64,000 nucleotides of DNA from Rossellomorea arthrocnemi (GTDB lineage: Bacteria > Bacillota > Bacilli > Bacillales > Bacillaceae_B). The notes under the pieces were generated by a model, which did no database searches, was not told where the DNA came from, and saw only the letters and a list, made by a program, of their open reading frames with translations. Shown in pieces: positions 48,538-58,381 of this stretch. The translations under genes and the position numbers were made by a program. Location of the stretch: NCBI RefSeq assembly GCF_904424705.1, contig NZ_CAJGBF010000002.1:372001-436000 (forward strand), given 5' to 3'. Each line of letters opens with the position of its first letter. The first letter of the stretch is position 1.

Positions 48538-49134
48538 TTAAGCTGCTCGATTCAAGTTTCTAAATGTGCTCTTCGAAATTACCGATTTCTCTAAGCGATA
48601 AGCCATGACACCTGCACAGACGGCTAAAATGATGTCTTTAGGCATTGGAACGACCATCCAAGCCCATGCAAGTTTATAGGTGAATCCTTCCGGTGCTGCA
48701 GCCCAGAACTTATATGCTGCATACATCCAGTTCGTACCGACCAAATAATTGACCACCATCCCGACTAGTGCCGCGAAAATGTAGACCTTGATTCCTCTAT
48801 GTTTTTCTAAAATTTTACCAGTAATGTAAGCGGTGAAAATAAACGAAACGATAAATCCGAATGTAGGACTCACAATTGAAGATAACCCTGCTCCAAATCG
48901 TGCAAATACAGGAACGCCCACTAATCCCACCAGTGCGTACACTGTCATGGAAATCGCCCCGACCCTGCTACCAAGGATCGCTCCTGCTAAAATGGCAAAG
49001 AACGTTTGTAACGTAATGGGAACACCGCCCACTACCATAAAAGGTACGAATGTAGTGATGTTGGCACCAATCGCCATAAGTGCCACAAACATTCCGGCCA
49101 GTGTAAGATCAATCGTCCTTAATTTTCTGTTCAT
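48538..49134 (-). CDS. bioY: Biotin transporter substrate-binding component BioY
   Basis: 198 residues from the ATG at 49134 (GGGGGAAG site); upstream codons to 49224 overlap the operator and are not coding. S component of an energy-coupling factor transporter: six membrane helices, with GGVPITLQTFFAILAGA and a YLVGTNWMYAAYKF segment typical of BioY. First gene of a bioY-bioB operon that is not at this place in B. subtilis. Confidence 0.95.
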   Translation of the reverse strand: MNRKLRTIDLTLAGMFVALMAIGANITTFVPFMVVGGVPITLQTFFAILAGAILGSRVGAISMTVYALVGLVGVPVFARFGAGLSSIVSPTFGFIVSFIFTAYITGKILEKHRGIKVYIFAALVGMVVNYLVGTNWMYAAYKFWAAAPEGFTYKLAWAWMVVPMPKDIILAVCAGVMAYRLEKSVISKSTFRNLNRAA

Positions 49135-49170
49135 CTGTCTTCCCCCATCTGTCATTTTTTCTACAAGATA

Positions 49171-49224
49171 AGAATATCCCTTTTGCTGAATATATGTCAA
49201 CCTAAACATAAATATAGTTAACAA
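49171..49224 (-). promoter_or_regulatory. BirA operator and promoter of bioY-bioB
   Basis: TTGTTAAC and GGTTGACA flank a 14-bp AT-rich spacer on the minus strand (49195-49224), the Firmicutes BirA operator pattern. The right half contains a perfect -35 TTGACA (49195-49200), and TATTCT (49171-49176) is a -10 at 18 bp. Biotinyl-AMP-bound BirA would thus block polymerase binding. Confidence 0.82.
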
Positions 49225-49238
49225 AAGACATTGAAATC

Positions 49239-49295
49239 AAAAAAAGGTTGACGAATGAATGATTTCCCCAATGGAAACATTCATTCGTCAACCTT
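49239..49295 (-). terminator. Terminator of recD2
   Basis: Very long perfect stem: AAGGTTGACGAATGAATG pairs with CATTCATTCGTCAACCTT over 18 bp around a 16-nt loop, followed by seven T on the minus strand. It overlaps the recD2 stop codon. Confidence 0.92.
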
Positions 49296-51693
49296 ATGCT
49301 TTCATGAAATCGTAAGGACTAATGCCTTCCATTCCAATCAACGGATCTTCATTTAATAGAAATTCCTCAATGGGGAGCTCCCCATTTGATGTATCCTCTT
49401 CCATCTTACCATCCTGATTAAGTAAGCTTTTCAGTTTCTCACTCAAAGTCGTCTTTCTGAGAAAATCATCTTCCCTCTCCACTCCAAGTGTGAATGCATC
49501 CAGTTCTCCGCAAAGAATGAGGAATTGTTTGCTTCTTGTAATGGCCGTATATAGAAGATTTCTCCTTAACATCCGGTAATAGCTCTTCACGACAGGCAAA
49601 ATGACAATGGGAAACTCGCTTCCCTGGGACTTATGGATCGAGCAGCAATATGCATGGGTAATCTGCATGAGGTCCTGTCTTGTATACGTGACCTCATTCC
49701 CTTCGTATGAAACGATGATCATATCCTGCTTCTCGGTGTTTTCCTTTGCATAGAAAATCGAAACAATTTCCCCGATGTCCCCATTAAAGACATTGTTTTC
49801 AGGCTGATTGACAAGCTGAAGAACCTTATCTCCTATCCTGTATTTTACATCCCCGAAGGCGAGTTCTTTCCGGGTTCCATCGTTGGAATTGAAAATTTCC
49901 TGGAGAAGTTCATTCAAGCGATCGATTCCTGCCGGGCCTCTGTACATAGGAGCAAGTACCTGTATATCTTTTGGTGAGTAGCCTTTTTTCTTTGCATTCT
50001 CCACCACTTTTTGAACGACCTCAGATATCTGATTCGTTCTGCACGGAAAGAACGATCGATCTTTTTGCTGTTTTGTCAAATCTGCCGGAACCTTTCCCCT
50101 TTTCATATAGTGAGCAAGCTCAATGATCGAGGAACCCTCTTCCTGTCTGTAAATATCCGTCAACCGGACTGTCGGGACCGCTTCCGATTTTAATAAATCC
50201 TTTAAAACCTGACCTGGACCGACAGATGGCAATTGATCTTCATCCCCGACGAATATCACTTGGATATCCTCAGGCAGAGCCTTCAGCAGCTGATGGGCAA
50301 GCCAAGTGTCGACCATGGACACCTCGTCCACGATCAGAAGTTTGCCTTCAATGGAACGTTCCTCATCGCTCTGGAACCCTTCCTGACCATTCCATCCCAG
50401 TAGTCGATGGATCGTCATGGCGGGCAAACCGGTCGATTCTGTCATCCGTTTCGCCGCCCTGCCTGTTGGGGCCGTTAACAATACTGGAAACGGTTCATCT
50501 TTGTATTCCTTTGGATCCAGCGAACAGCCGTGCAGATCAGCAAACAGTTCGACGATCCCCTGAATGACGGTCGTCTTTCCTGTACCAGGTCCCCCGGTTA
50601 ACAGGAGCATGGGGGACATCAATGCGGTTTCGATTGCCGTTTTTTGGGAAGGTGCGTACTGCACTCCCAATCTGTCCTCGAGTGCTCCCAGTGACAAAAG
50701 GAATTCCGATTGTGGAAATTGATCCTTATACTGGGTTTGAGACAAGATCTTTTCAATATTTGTCACAATTCCTTTTTCAGAAAAATAAAGGGAAGGAACA
50801 TACACCTTTGTACCTTCCCCAATGACTTTACCTTCTTCCTCCAGTGAAACTAATTGACTGGATATGTCGGTGTAGTCGATTTTTTCCGGCTGACTTTTCT
50901 CAAGGAGTTCCTTGACAGTGACAATGAGCTCTTCCGCTTCAAGAAACACATGACCCTGCTTGACACACGTTTGTTCCAGGGTATATAAACAGCCTGCTTT
51001 GATCCGATCTGGATGACTGCCTCTCAATCCAAGCTTCGACCCTAATTCATCTGCACGGGTAAAGCCGATCCCTTCAATATCTTCTACAAGCTTATATGGA
51101 TTTTTTTGAATGATTTCAAGTGCCTGTTCTTTATAGGCTTGGTAGACTTTCATAGAAATCTGGGGGCCGAAACCCAAGTCATTTAGCATGATCATGACCC
51201 GCTCCAAGCCCTGGTGCTCGGAAAGCGTGTCATAAATACTCTTCGCTTTTTCCTTTGGAAGTTTTGGAATTTCATCCAGGAGACCCGGATTTTCGAGTAT
51301 TTTACTGATGGCATTTTCCCCGATATGTTCCACAATCTTCTCAGCTGTTTTCTTCCCGATTCCTTTAAATAGATCACTTGATAAATAATGGACGACACCT
51401 TGTGTGGTCTGTGGGATTTCTTTCTTGAAATGCTTTGCATGAAACTGCATGCCGAACCTTGGGTGCTCTTGAAACCTCCCATAAAATACATACGTCTCGT
51501 CCTCATGAATCTTAGGGAAATTCCCGGTTACGACCGCTTCTTTGTCTTCGTAAGAATCGTTCGTTTCGTCCACCCGGATTCTGACTACGGTATAGAGATT
51601 GTCCTCATTATGAAAAATGGTGACCAGGTGCCTTCCCTTAATATAGATTTCTTCTTCCTCACCAAACAGCTTTAAAGAGTCTTGCTGGCTCAA
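49294..51693 (-). CDS. recD2: ATP-dependent 5'-3' DNA helicase RecD2
   Basis: 799 residues from a TTG at 51693 with GGGGG upstream. RecD-like helicase of organisms with AddAB, involved in replication-fork maintenance and repair. N-terminal OB and helix-hairpin-helix regions (FKGIGKKTAEKIVEHIG, LVEDIEGIGFTRADELG), Walker A LLTGGPGTGKTTV near residue 350, Walker B VDEVSMVDT, and the UvrD-like C-terminus ITHAYCCSIHKSQGSEFP. Just downstream of yrrB, as in B. subtilis. Confidence 0.96.
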   Translation of the reverse strand: MSQQDSLKLFGEEEEIYIKGRHLVTIFHNEDNLYTVVRIRVDETNDSYEDKEAVVTGNFPKIHEDETYVFYGRFQEHPRFGMQFHAKHFKKEIPQTTQGVVHYLSSDLFKGIGKKTAEKIVEHIGENAISKILENPGLLDEIPKLPKEKAKSIYDTLSEHQGLERVMIMLNDLGFGPQISMKVYQAYKEQALEIIQKNPYKLVEDIEGIGFTRADELGSKLGLRGSHPDRIKAGCLYTLEQTCVKQGHVFLEAEELIVTVKELLEKSQPEKIDYTDISSQLVSLEEEGKVIGEGTKVYVPSLYFSEKGIVTNIEKILSQTQYKDQFPQSEFLLSLGALEDRLGVQYAPSQKTAIETALMSPMLLLTGGPGTGKTTVIQGIVELFADLHGCSLDPKEYKDEPFPVLLTAPTGRAAKRMTESTGLPAMTIHRLLGWNGQEGFQSDEERSIEGKLLIVDEVSMVDTWLAHQLLKALPEDIQVIFVGDEDQLPSVGPGQVLKDLLKSEAVPTVRLTDIYRQEEGSSIIELAHYMKRGKVPADLTKQQKDRSFFPCRTNQISEVVQKVVENAKKKGYSPKDIQVLAPMYRGPAGIDRLNELLQEIFNSNDGTRKELAFGDVKYRIGDKVLQLVNQPENNVFNGDIGEIVSIFYAKENTEKQDMIIVSYEGNEVTYTRQDLMQITHAYCCSIHKSQGSEFPIVILPVVKSYYRMLRRNLLYTAITRSKQFLILCGELDAFTLGVEREDDFLRKTTLSEKLKSLLNQDGKMEEDTSNGELPIEEFLLNEDPLIGMEGISPYDFMKA

Positions 51694-51710
51694 GGCAGTG
51701 AACCCCCTAA

Positions 51711-52382
51711 CTATTCACTTTGTTCATTTTTCAGCTTTTCGATCATCTTGATGCCATATCCTGAAAGCATATGATCCGGTTGAACTTCGATAGCTTTGTT
51801 GAAATACATCAGTGCCGTATCTGCATCATCCTTATGACCAGCATACGCAACCCCTAAGTTGTAGTAAGCATCTGCATGCTCAGGATCCTTTTTCACTACT
51901 TGGGATAATTGAGTGATCGCTTCTTCATATGCTTCAACCTTAGCAAGACATAGTCCCAATTGGAAGCGTGCTTCCACGTCATCTTCGTTCAACTCGACAC
52001 TTCGTTGTAAGTACGGTAATGCAAGTCTCGGCTGCTCTAACTGGAACAGACTGATTCCAAGCATAAAGTAAACGTCTGCATTCTCCATACCTTTTGAAAT
52101 CGCCTTTTCAAATTGATCCTTTGCTTCGTCAAAGTGATTTTCATTAAAGTACAGGTTTCCCAATGAGTAATAAGCTGCCCCTGCGTTCTCGTCAATAGAG
52201 ATTGCCCGTTCGAAGAACTTTTTCGCCTTTTCATTGTCTCCAACCGACATAAGGACATTACCGAAATTAATATATCCAACAGGATCTTTAGGACTTTCTT
52301 CGATTGCTTCGGTAAAAAGTTTAACCGCCTCTTCAACTTTTCCTTCTTGTAATAACTCAATTCCTTTTAAATTCTTATCCAA
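51711..52382 (-). CDS. yrrB: Tetratricopeptide repeat protein YrrB
   Basis: 223 residues made up almost wholly of six TPR units of 34 residues (for example GNVLMSVGDNEKAKKFFERA, GNLYFNENHFDEAKDQFEKA). No signal peptide or membrane segment, so it is likely a cytoplasmic protein-protein adaptor. Partner unknown. Order mnmA-yrrB-recD2 is as in B. subtilis. Confidence 0.92.
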   Translation of the reverse strand: MDKNLKGIELLQEGKVEEAVKLFTEAIEESPKDPVGYINFGNVLMSVGDNEKAKKFFERAISIDENAGAAYYSLGNLYFNENHFDEAKDQFEKAISKGMENADVYFMLGISLFQLEQPRLALPYLQRSVELNEDDVEARFQLGLCLAKVEAYEEAITQLSQVVKKDPEHADAYYNLGVAYAGHKDDADTALMYFNKAIEVQPDHMLSGYGIKMIEKLKNEQSE

Positions 52383-52487
52383 TTAAAACACCTCTATATT
52401 GTCATTATTTATGTATGCACGTTGAACTCCCACTTATCGTTACTAGTATAACATAAGGGACACCTGAAAACGGAATCGATCCACAAT

Positions 52488-52542
52488 GAAAAAAGGACTG
52501 AGAGAAGAGAATACAAACCTCCTTTTCTCAGTCCTTTTTCAT
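52488..52542. terminator. Terminator after mnmA
   Basis: AAAAAGGACTGAGA and TCTCAGTCCTTTTT pair around a partly paired loop, with T-rich ends on both strands. Lies directly after the mnmA stop. Confidence 0.88.
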
Positions 52543-52548
52543 TTGGTT

Positions 52549-53712
<1,164 letters not shown>

Positions 53713-54855
53713 TTAAGTTGTTAATCGCTTCACAATTTTTGCGACTTCATGAGCAGCCCGGGTAACCTGTTCCTCCGTATTCCCCTGACCAAAGCTGAAT
53801 CGGATGGAGTTCCTTGAATTACCGGACTGTTCACCAAACATCGCAACTAGTACATGTGATGGTTCTATTGATCCAGCCGTACAAGCAGAACCGCTTGATA
53901 CGGCAATACCAGACATATCCAAATTCACCAACATGGATTCAACATCCGTACCGGGAAAGCTTAAGTTTAGCACATGGGATAATCCATGCTCAAGGGATCC
54001 GTTCTGTTCAAATTCAATGCCTGCACCGGCTAAAGTTTCTTTCAATAAAACCTTAAAACCTGAATACTTGGCATTCTTCTCTTCACACGATTGTTGGGAC
54101 AGTTCAACCGCTTTGCCAAGCCCTACAATTGCCGGCACGTTCTCTGTTCCGGCACGGCGCTTTCGTTCCTGCTCCCCTCCGTATAATCCCGGTTGAAGGT
54201 CCACACGTTTATGGGAATAAAGAAATCCGATTCCTTTAGGGCCATTGATCTTATGTCCTGAAACGGAAAGCAGATCGACTCCAAGCTTCTTTACATCGAT
54301 TTGAGTTAATCCGAAAGCCTGTACAGCATCCGTATGAAAATAAGCCTGATGGTCCTTTAATCGTTCACTGATCTCAGTAATCGGCTGAATTGTACCCACT
54401 TCATTATTCCCGTACATGATCGTCACGAGGATGGTTTCATCACGAAGTTCTTTTTCAAGCTCCCGAACGGATATTCTTCCAGTCTTGTCCACAGGCAGAT
54501 AGGTCACCTCGAACCCTTTCGATTCAAGGAATTCACATGCATGCAAAACGGCATGATGCTCCGTTTGTGTTGTAATGATGTGGTTACCCTTTTCTTTATT
54601 GGCTTCGGCCGTTCCGATAATCGCTAAATTATCCGCTTCCGTTCCCCCACTTGTAAAAATGATTTCATTGTAATCTGCATGAATGTTCTCTGCAATGATA
54701 GTCCGTGCATGATCCACAAGGTGACGCGAAGCACGTCCAAATGAATGAATGCTCGATGGATTACCAAAGGTCTCCTTCATCACTGCCGTCATTTCATGAA
54801 TCACTTCAGGATGCATGGGTGACGTTGCAGCATGATCCAGATACACTCTTTCCAT
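53713..54855 (-). CDS. Cysteine desulfurase (YrvO/NifS-like)
   Basis: 380 residues, class V aminotransferase fold. PLP lysine in SVSGHKINGPKGIGF near residue 200; active-site Cys in SSGSACTAGSIEPSH near 325 within the longer-loop class I type. N-terminus DHAATSPMHPEV is typical. It passes persulfide sulfur to MnmA directly. Fourteen bp downstream of cymR and 40 bp upstream of mnmA: likely one operon. Confidence 0.94.
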   Translation of the reverse strand: MERVYLDHAATSPMHPEVIHEMTAVMKETFGNPSSIHSFGRASRHLVDHARTIIAENIHADYNEIIFTSGGTEADNLAIIGTAEANKEKGNHIITTQTEHHAVLHACEFLESKGFEVTYLPVDKTGRISVRELEKELRDETILVTIMYGNNEVGTIQPITEISERLKDHQAYFHTDAVQAFGLTQIDVKKLGVDLLSVSGHKINGPKGIGFLYSHKRVDLQPGLYGGEQERKRRAGTENVPAIVGLGKAVELSQQSCEEKNAKYSGFKVLLKETLAGAGIEFEQNGSLEHGLSHVLNLSFPGTDVESMLVNLDMSGIAVSSGSACTAGSIEPSHVLVAMFGEQSGNSRNSIRFSFGQGNTEEQVTRAAHEVAKIVKRLTT

Positions 54856-54868
54856 TGATCGTTACCTC

Positions 54869-55288
54869 CTAAATATAGAACATGTACGCATCTGATTCCC
54901 CGTCATCAGAATGACTGGCCAAATCTTCTATCGTTGTATTATCGAGTACTTCTTTTACCGCATCCCGAATCCGGATCCATAATTCACGTTTTGCCGGTTC
55001 TTCATCCTCGATCCCTTCAACAGGGCTGATCGGCCCTTCAAGGATTCTGATAATATCCCCTGCTGTAATTTCAGATGGCTCATGTCCTAATACATAACCA
55101 CCGTAAGCCCCCCGTATACTTCTTACAAGACCGCCATTACGAAGCGGAGCAACAAGTTGTTCAAGATAATGTTCGGACAGCTCATGCTGCTGTGCGATGG
55201 TTTTCAGTGAAGTCGGCCCCTCACCATGACGTTTTGCCAATTCAATCATAATCGTCAAACCGTATCGGCCTTTAGTTGATATTTTCAT
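54869..55288 (-). CDS. cymR: Cysteine metabolism repressor CymR (Rrf2 family)
   Basis: 139 residues from the ATG at 55288 behind GAGGTG, giving MKISTKGRYGLTIMIELAKR. Winged-helix Rrf2 repressor with recognition region SEHYLEQLVAPLRNGGLVRS. It lacks the three cysteines of the Fe-S-type Rrf2 members, as CymR does. In complex with CysK it represses cysteine uptake and synthesis genes; a likely target is the yrrT-mccAB operon in this same window. Confidence 0.94.
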   Translation of the reverse strand: MKISTKGRYGLTIMIELAKRHGEGPTSLKTIAQQHELSEHYLEQLVAPLRNGGLVRSIRGAYGGYVLGHEPSEITAGDIIRILEGPISPVEGIEDEEPAKRELWIRIRDAVKEVLDNTTIEDLASHSDDGESDAYMFYI

Positions 55289-55495
55289 GTCCAGCACCTC
55301 TACTATATTTAATAACCTCACATTTATTAGACGGATATAAGTATTCTTCTGTATTAACTTTTGTTATTATAGCATATCCGCCCTCACACTGTGAAAGGGT
55401 GGGCTTTATTCTCCCATTCAGCCGCAATATTTCCTTAATAGTAGCGCCTGTGATAAAGTGAATGTAACTAGAACGTCAGTTTGGAGAGATGTTTC

Positions 55496-56773
55496 ATGTC
55501 GATAAAACCACTTGCCTTCAAGATGAGACCAAGGACCATTGAAGAAATTATCGGTCAGCAGCATTTAGTCGGAGAAGGAAAAATCATAGACCGGATGGTG
55601 AAGGCGAAACAGCTTTCATCCATGATCCTGTACGGACCACCCGGCATTGGAAAAACATCTATCGCAAGCGCCATTGCCGGAAGTACAAAGTACCGGTTTA
55701 AAACCCTAAACGCCGTGACGAATAATAAAAAAGATATTCAGATCGTGGCAGAAGAAGCGAAGATGTCTGGTAAGGTGATCCTCCTATTGGATGAAGTCCA
55801 TAGACTGGATAAAGGAAAGCAGGATTTCCTCCTTCCGTACTTAGAGAACGGGATGATCACGTTGATCGGTGCAACAACTAGCAATCCCTATCATGCCATC
55901 AACCCGGCCATACGAAGCAGATGTCAAATATTTGAATTAAAGCCTCTTTCAATAGAAGAAATGAAAATTGCCCTTACACGTGCCATTGAAGATGCAGAAC
56001 GTGGATTAGGAGAATATTCTCTCGATGTAACAGACGAAGCGATTGAACATTTTGCCGGCAGCAGCTTCGGAGATGTGAGAAGCTCTCTGAATGCCTTAGA
56101 ATTGGCTGTACTGTCCACTTCACCGGGTGAGGACGGTGTGATCCATATAGATGTCACGATCGCAGAAGAGTGCCTTCAAAAGAAAAGCTTCTCCCACGAT
56201 AAAGACGGAGACGCCCATTATGATGTTGTAAGCGCCTTTCAGAAATCGATTCGCGGGAGTGATGTGAACGCAGCACTCCACTATCTCGGAAGACTCGTTG
56301 AAGCAGGAGATCTGCCGAGTATCTCCCGCAGATTATTGGTGATCGCCTATGAAGATGTCGGACTTGCCAATCCCCAGGCGGGACCACGTACACTCGCAGC
56401 AGTGGAAACAGCTGAGAAGATCGGATTTCCAGAAGCGAGGATACCGTTAGCCAACGCAATCATCGAACTTTGTCTTTCACCAAAATCAAACTCGGCGATC
56501 TCGGCCATTGACTTTGCACTAGCTGACATCCGGAAGGGAAAAAGCGGCGATGTGCCGGATCATCTGAAAGATGCTCACTATCAAGGTGCCAAGGAATTGG
56601 GAAGAGGGATCGAATACAAGTACCCGCACAGCTATGAATCAGGATGGGTGCCACAGACCTACCTGCCTGATAAACTGAAGAATGCTCAATACTACACCCC
56701 TAAATCGACAGGGAAATTCGAACAGGCCATAGCACAGGTTTATGACAAAATTAATAAGCAGATGAAAAACTAA
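55496..56773 (+). CDS. rarA: Replication-associated recombination protein RarA
   Basis: 425 residues from the ATG at 55496, seven bases after GGAGAG. AAA+ ATPase related to RuvB and clamp loaders, acting at stalled forks. N-terminus PLAFKMRPRTIEEIIGQQHL, Walker A YGPPGIGKTSIA, Walker B LLDEVHRLDKGKQD, sensor GATTSNPYHAIN, and the tetramerisation domain (SDVNAALHYLGRLVEAGD). Divergent from cymR, as in B. subtilis yrvN. Confidence 0.95.
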   Translation: MSIKPLAFKMRPRTIEEIIGQQHLVGEGKIIDRMVKAKQLSSMILYGPPGIGKTSIASAIAGSTKYRFKTLNAVTNNKKDIQIVAEEAKMSGKVILLLDEVHRLDKGKQDFLLPYLENGMITLIGATTSNPYHAINPAIRSRCQIFELKPLSIEEMKIALTRAIEDAERGLGEYSLDVTDEAIEHFAGSSFGDVRSSLNALELAVLSTSPGEDGVIHIDVTIAEECLQKKSFSHDKDGDAHYDVVSAFQKSIRGSDVNAALHYLGRLVEAGDLPSISRRLLVIAYEDVGLANPQAGPRTLAAVETAEKIGFPEARIPLANAIIELCLSPKSNSAISAIDFALADIRKGKSGDVPDHLKDAHYQGAKELGRGIEYKYPHSYESGWVPQTYLPDKLKNAQYYTPKSTGKFEQAIAQVYDKINKQMKN

Positions 56774-56888
56774 AGCGGAGGCGGCACAGGTAGCTCCGAA
56801 AAGCATCAGTCGCTACATCAGAAAGGCTTTTTTTGCTTTTTGGGTGCCTTGACTTATGGCCTCGAGGGGCTTAGTGTCGGAGCTGGAT
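56772..56888 (-). repeat. Degenerate CTCGAGG repeat copy, reverse orientation
   Basis: Directly after the rarA stop. Read on the minus strand it starts ATCCAGCTCCGACACTAAGC, has CCCCTCGAGGCCATAAG, and ends GCCGCCTCCGCTTT, so both ends and the first core match the family; the second core is worn (CTGATGCTTTTCGG). A T7 tract inside may add weak termination. Confidence 0.7.
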
Positions 56889-57205
56889 AGTTCAAAAAAA
56901 CGGAGTTGCCACGGGTAGCTCCTCTTATAAGTATCAGGACCCATTTAAAAATGACTGTGTTACTGTGACTAATTTCAGGGATTTTGCAATGAAATCTTAT
57001 GTACTCCGTATCAAATATCCATTCTCCTCCACATTCCCCTTCCCCCGCCGGCAAGCAGATGGATTGTTCCTTAAACAGCCTTTCACTCGTTTTTTGGTCA
57101 TGTTTTTACTCGTAAACAGCTTTGGATTGACTGTTTGTGAGCATATGCGTGGATTTTAGTACGAAGAAGAGGCTGTATCGATTCATGAATACAACCTCAT
57201 ACTGA

Positions 57206-57322
57206 AATCAAGCGGGAATTAAATGGAATCATGCAGGTTATTAGATAATCGTGCGAGATATTGAATTTTCATGCGAGATTGTACCTTTTCATGCCTTATT
57301 CAAAATAATCATGCCTTATTGT
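57206..57322. repeat. Array of five (perhaps six) degenerate 20-bp repeats
   Basis: The core (A/T)(A/T)TC(A/G)TGC starts at 57227, 57247, 57267, 57287 and 57307, exactly 20 bp apart, mostly followed by (G/C)(A/T)(G/T)ATT. A more diverged AATCAAGCGGGAATT at 57206 may be a sixth unit offset by one base. Most of the 720-bp rarA-tgl gap (56774-57493) otherwise holds one worn repeat, this array and the tgl promoter; no gene seen. Confidence 0.8.
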
Positions 57323-57441
57323 CGAATTTTCTTTACCTCGTTCCAAATCTGCCATTCCCCTGTAAACAAACATTCCTTCCAAGCTAACGGGTTTACACTC
57401 CATTCAGCATCTCCTGTTATTCTTTTTTACTGTAATAATGC

Positions 57442-57468
57442 CACATTCCCACCCCAAAACATACAGTA
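57442..57468 (+). promoter_or_regulatory. Putative sigma-K promoter of tgl
   Basis: CATACAGTA (57460-57468) matches the sigma-K -10 consensus CATANNNTA, and CACA with the -35 AC (57443-57444) is 15 bp upstream. tgl is expressed late in the mother cell in B. subtilis. Confidence 0.6.
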
Positions 57469-57493
57469 GTAAAAAGGCCTGGAGGTGTCTGGA

Positions 57494-58213
57494 TTGATCA
57501 TCATCGAGAATGAATCAACCCCTAAGGATTTACCAAACCTGTCACCTGTTGAGGAAAACATCTTTACTTCCCTTAAGGAAAGCCCTACAGATTATCGCTA
57601 TCGCAACCTTACAGAGCTCAAATATGAGTTGAAACTAAGGGAAAGAATCATTGCGAATGCAAAAAGTATGAATGAAAGTGATGCCACTTTTTCTGCGTTT
57701 GAACACTCAAAGTTCAACCCGATTTATTGGACCAAGACCCCCTACGGCTATCAGCTCAAGGAATCCAAGCTTCCTTCAGACGCCATTGATGATATATTCA
57801 CCAACAGCTCTGCTTACAGTTTCGAATGTGTCACAAGTATTGTTCTGATTTACTATAAATCCATCCTTGATACGATCAAAACCTCTTATTTCAACGAACG
57901 ATACACGCCACTCCTTGTGTGGGGTCACAACTATGATGACGATCTCCCGATGGTCACATACGAAGGCCTGGATTACATCCCCGGGGATGTCTATTACTTC
58001 TATAATCCAGATTTCGAGGATCCGATCTGGATGGGGGAAAACTCAGTCTTTATAAAAGAAGACCAGTATTTCGGTCATGGCGTGGGCCTCATGACGCACG
58101 ACGAAATGATTGAAGCTCTGAATACACTTCGGAAAAAGGAGGCAACGAAGTCCGCTTATCTACTAGAACAGGTCACACGCCTTAAAGTTTCTGATTTGTA
58201 TCGATACACATAA
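57494..58213 (+). CDS. tgl: Spore coat protein-glutamine gamma-glutamyltransferase (transglutaminase) Tgl
   Basis: 239 residues from a TTG at 57494, eight bases after GGAGG; a GTG at 57485 overlaps that site. The N-terminus MIIIENE resembles B. subtilis Tgl. Catalytic Cys in YSFECVTSIVLIYY near residue 112; DYIPGDVYYFYNPDF and KYFAHGLG-like QYFGHGVGLM follow, and the end AYLLEQVTRLKVSDLYR is a strong match. Cross-links spore coat proteins through glutamyl-lysine bonds. Inserted between rarA and tcdA, unlike B. subtilis. Confidence 0.95.
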   Translation: MIIIENESTPKDLPNLSPVEENIFTSLKESPTDYRYRNLTELKYELKLRERIIANAKSMNESDATFSAFEHSKFNPIYWTKTPYGYQLKESKLPSDAIDDIFTNSSAYSFECVTSIVLIYYKSILDTIKTSYFNERYTPLLVWGHNYDDDLPMVTYEGLDYIPGDVYYFYNPDFEDPIWMGENSVFIKEDQYFGHGVGLMTHDEMIEALNTLRKKEATKSAYLLEQVTRLKVSDLYRYT

Positions 58214-58249
58214 AAAGTGACGGACTATGATGAAGTCCGTCACTTTTTT
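58212..58249 (+). terminator. Terminator of tgl
   Basis: AAAAAGTGACGGACT pairs with AGTCCGTCACTTTTT over 14-15 bp around a short loop, ending in TTTTTTG. Confidence 0.93.
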
Positions 58250-58262
58250 GTTTGCTTTTTAT

Positions 58263-58381
58263 TGTCCAGCTACGGCGGCTTGGCCCTCGAGGTCATAACG
58301 GATAAATCCCATAAGGCAAAGTACGCCTTTTGGGATTTTCCTGTTATGCTTGTCGGGCCAGTGCGAGCCGCCTCCGCTTTT
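58263..58381 (+). repeat. CTCGAGGTCATAA hairpin repeat, copy between tgl and the ABC permease
   Basis: Nearly identical to the block at 28381-28746: TGTCCAGCTACGGCGGCTTG at the start, the same central arm AAATCCCATAAGGC / GCCTTTTGGGATTT, and CCGCCTCCGCTTTTC at the end. It stops exactly at the ABC permease stop codon. An open frame through it is not a gene. Confidence 0.93.

Noticed and set aside
56895-57200. Possible coding sequences in the rarA-tgl gap
   Set aside because: Short frames of 60-70 codons lack binding sites and family resemblance; the stretch looks like decayed or non-coding DNA.
57206-57322. 20-bp periodic array as a CRISPR remnant
   Set aside because: Repeat core is only 6-8 bp, far below CRISPR repeat length, and the remaining 12 bp drift gradually rather than being unique spacers.
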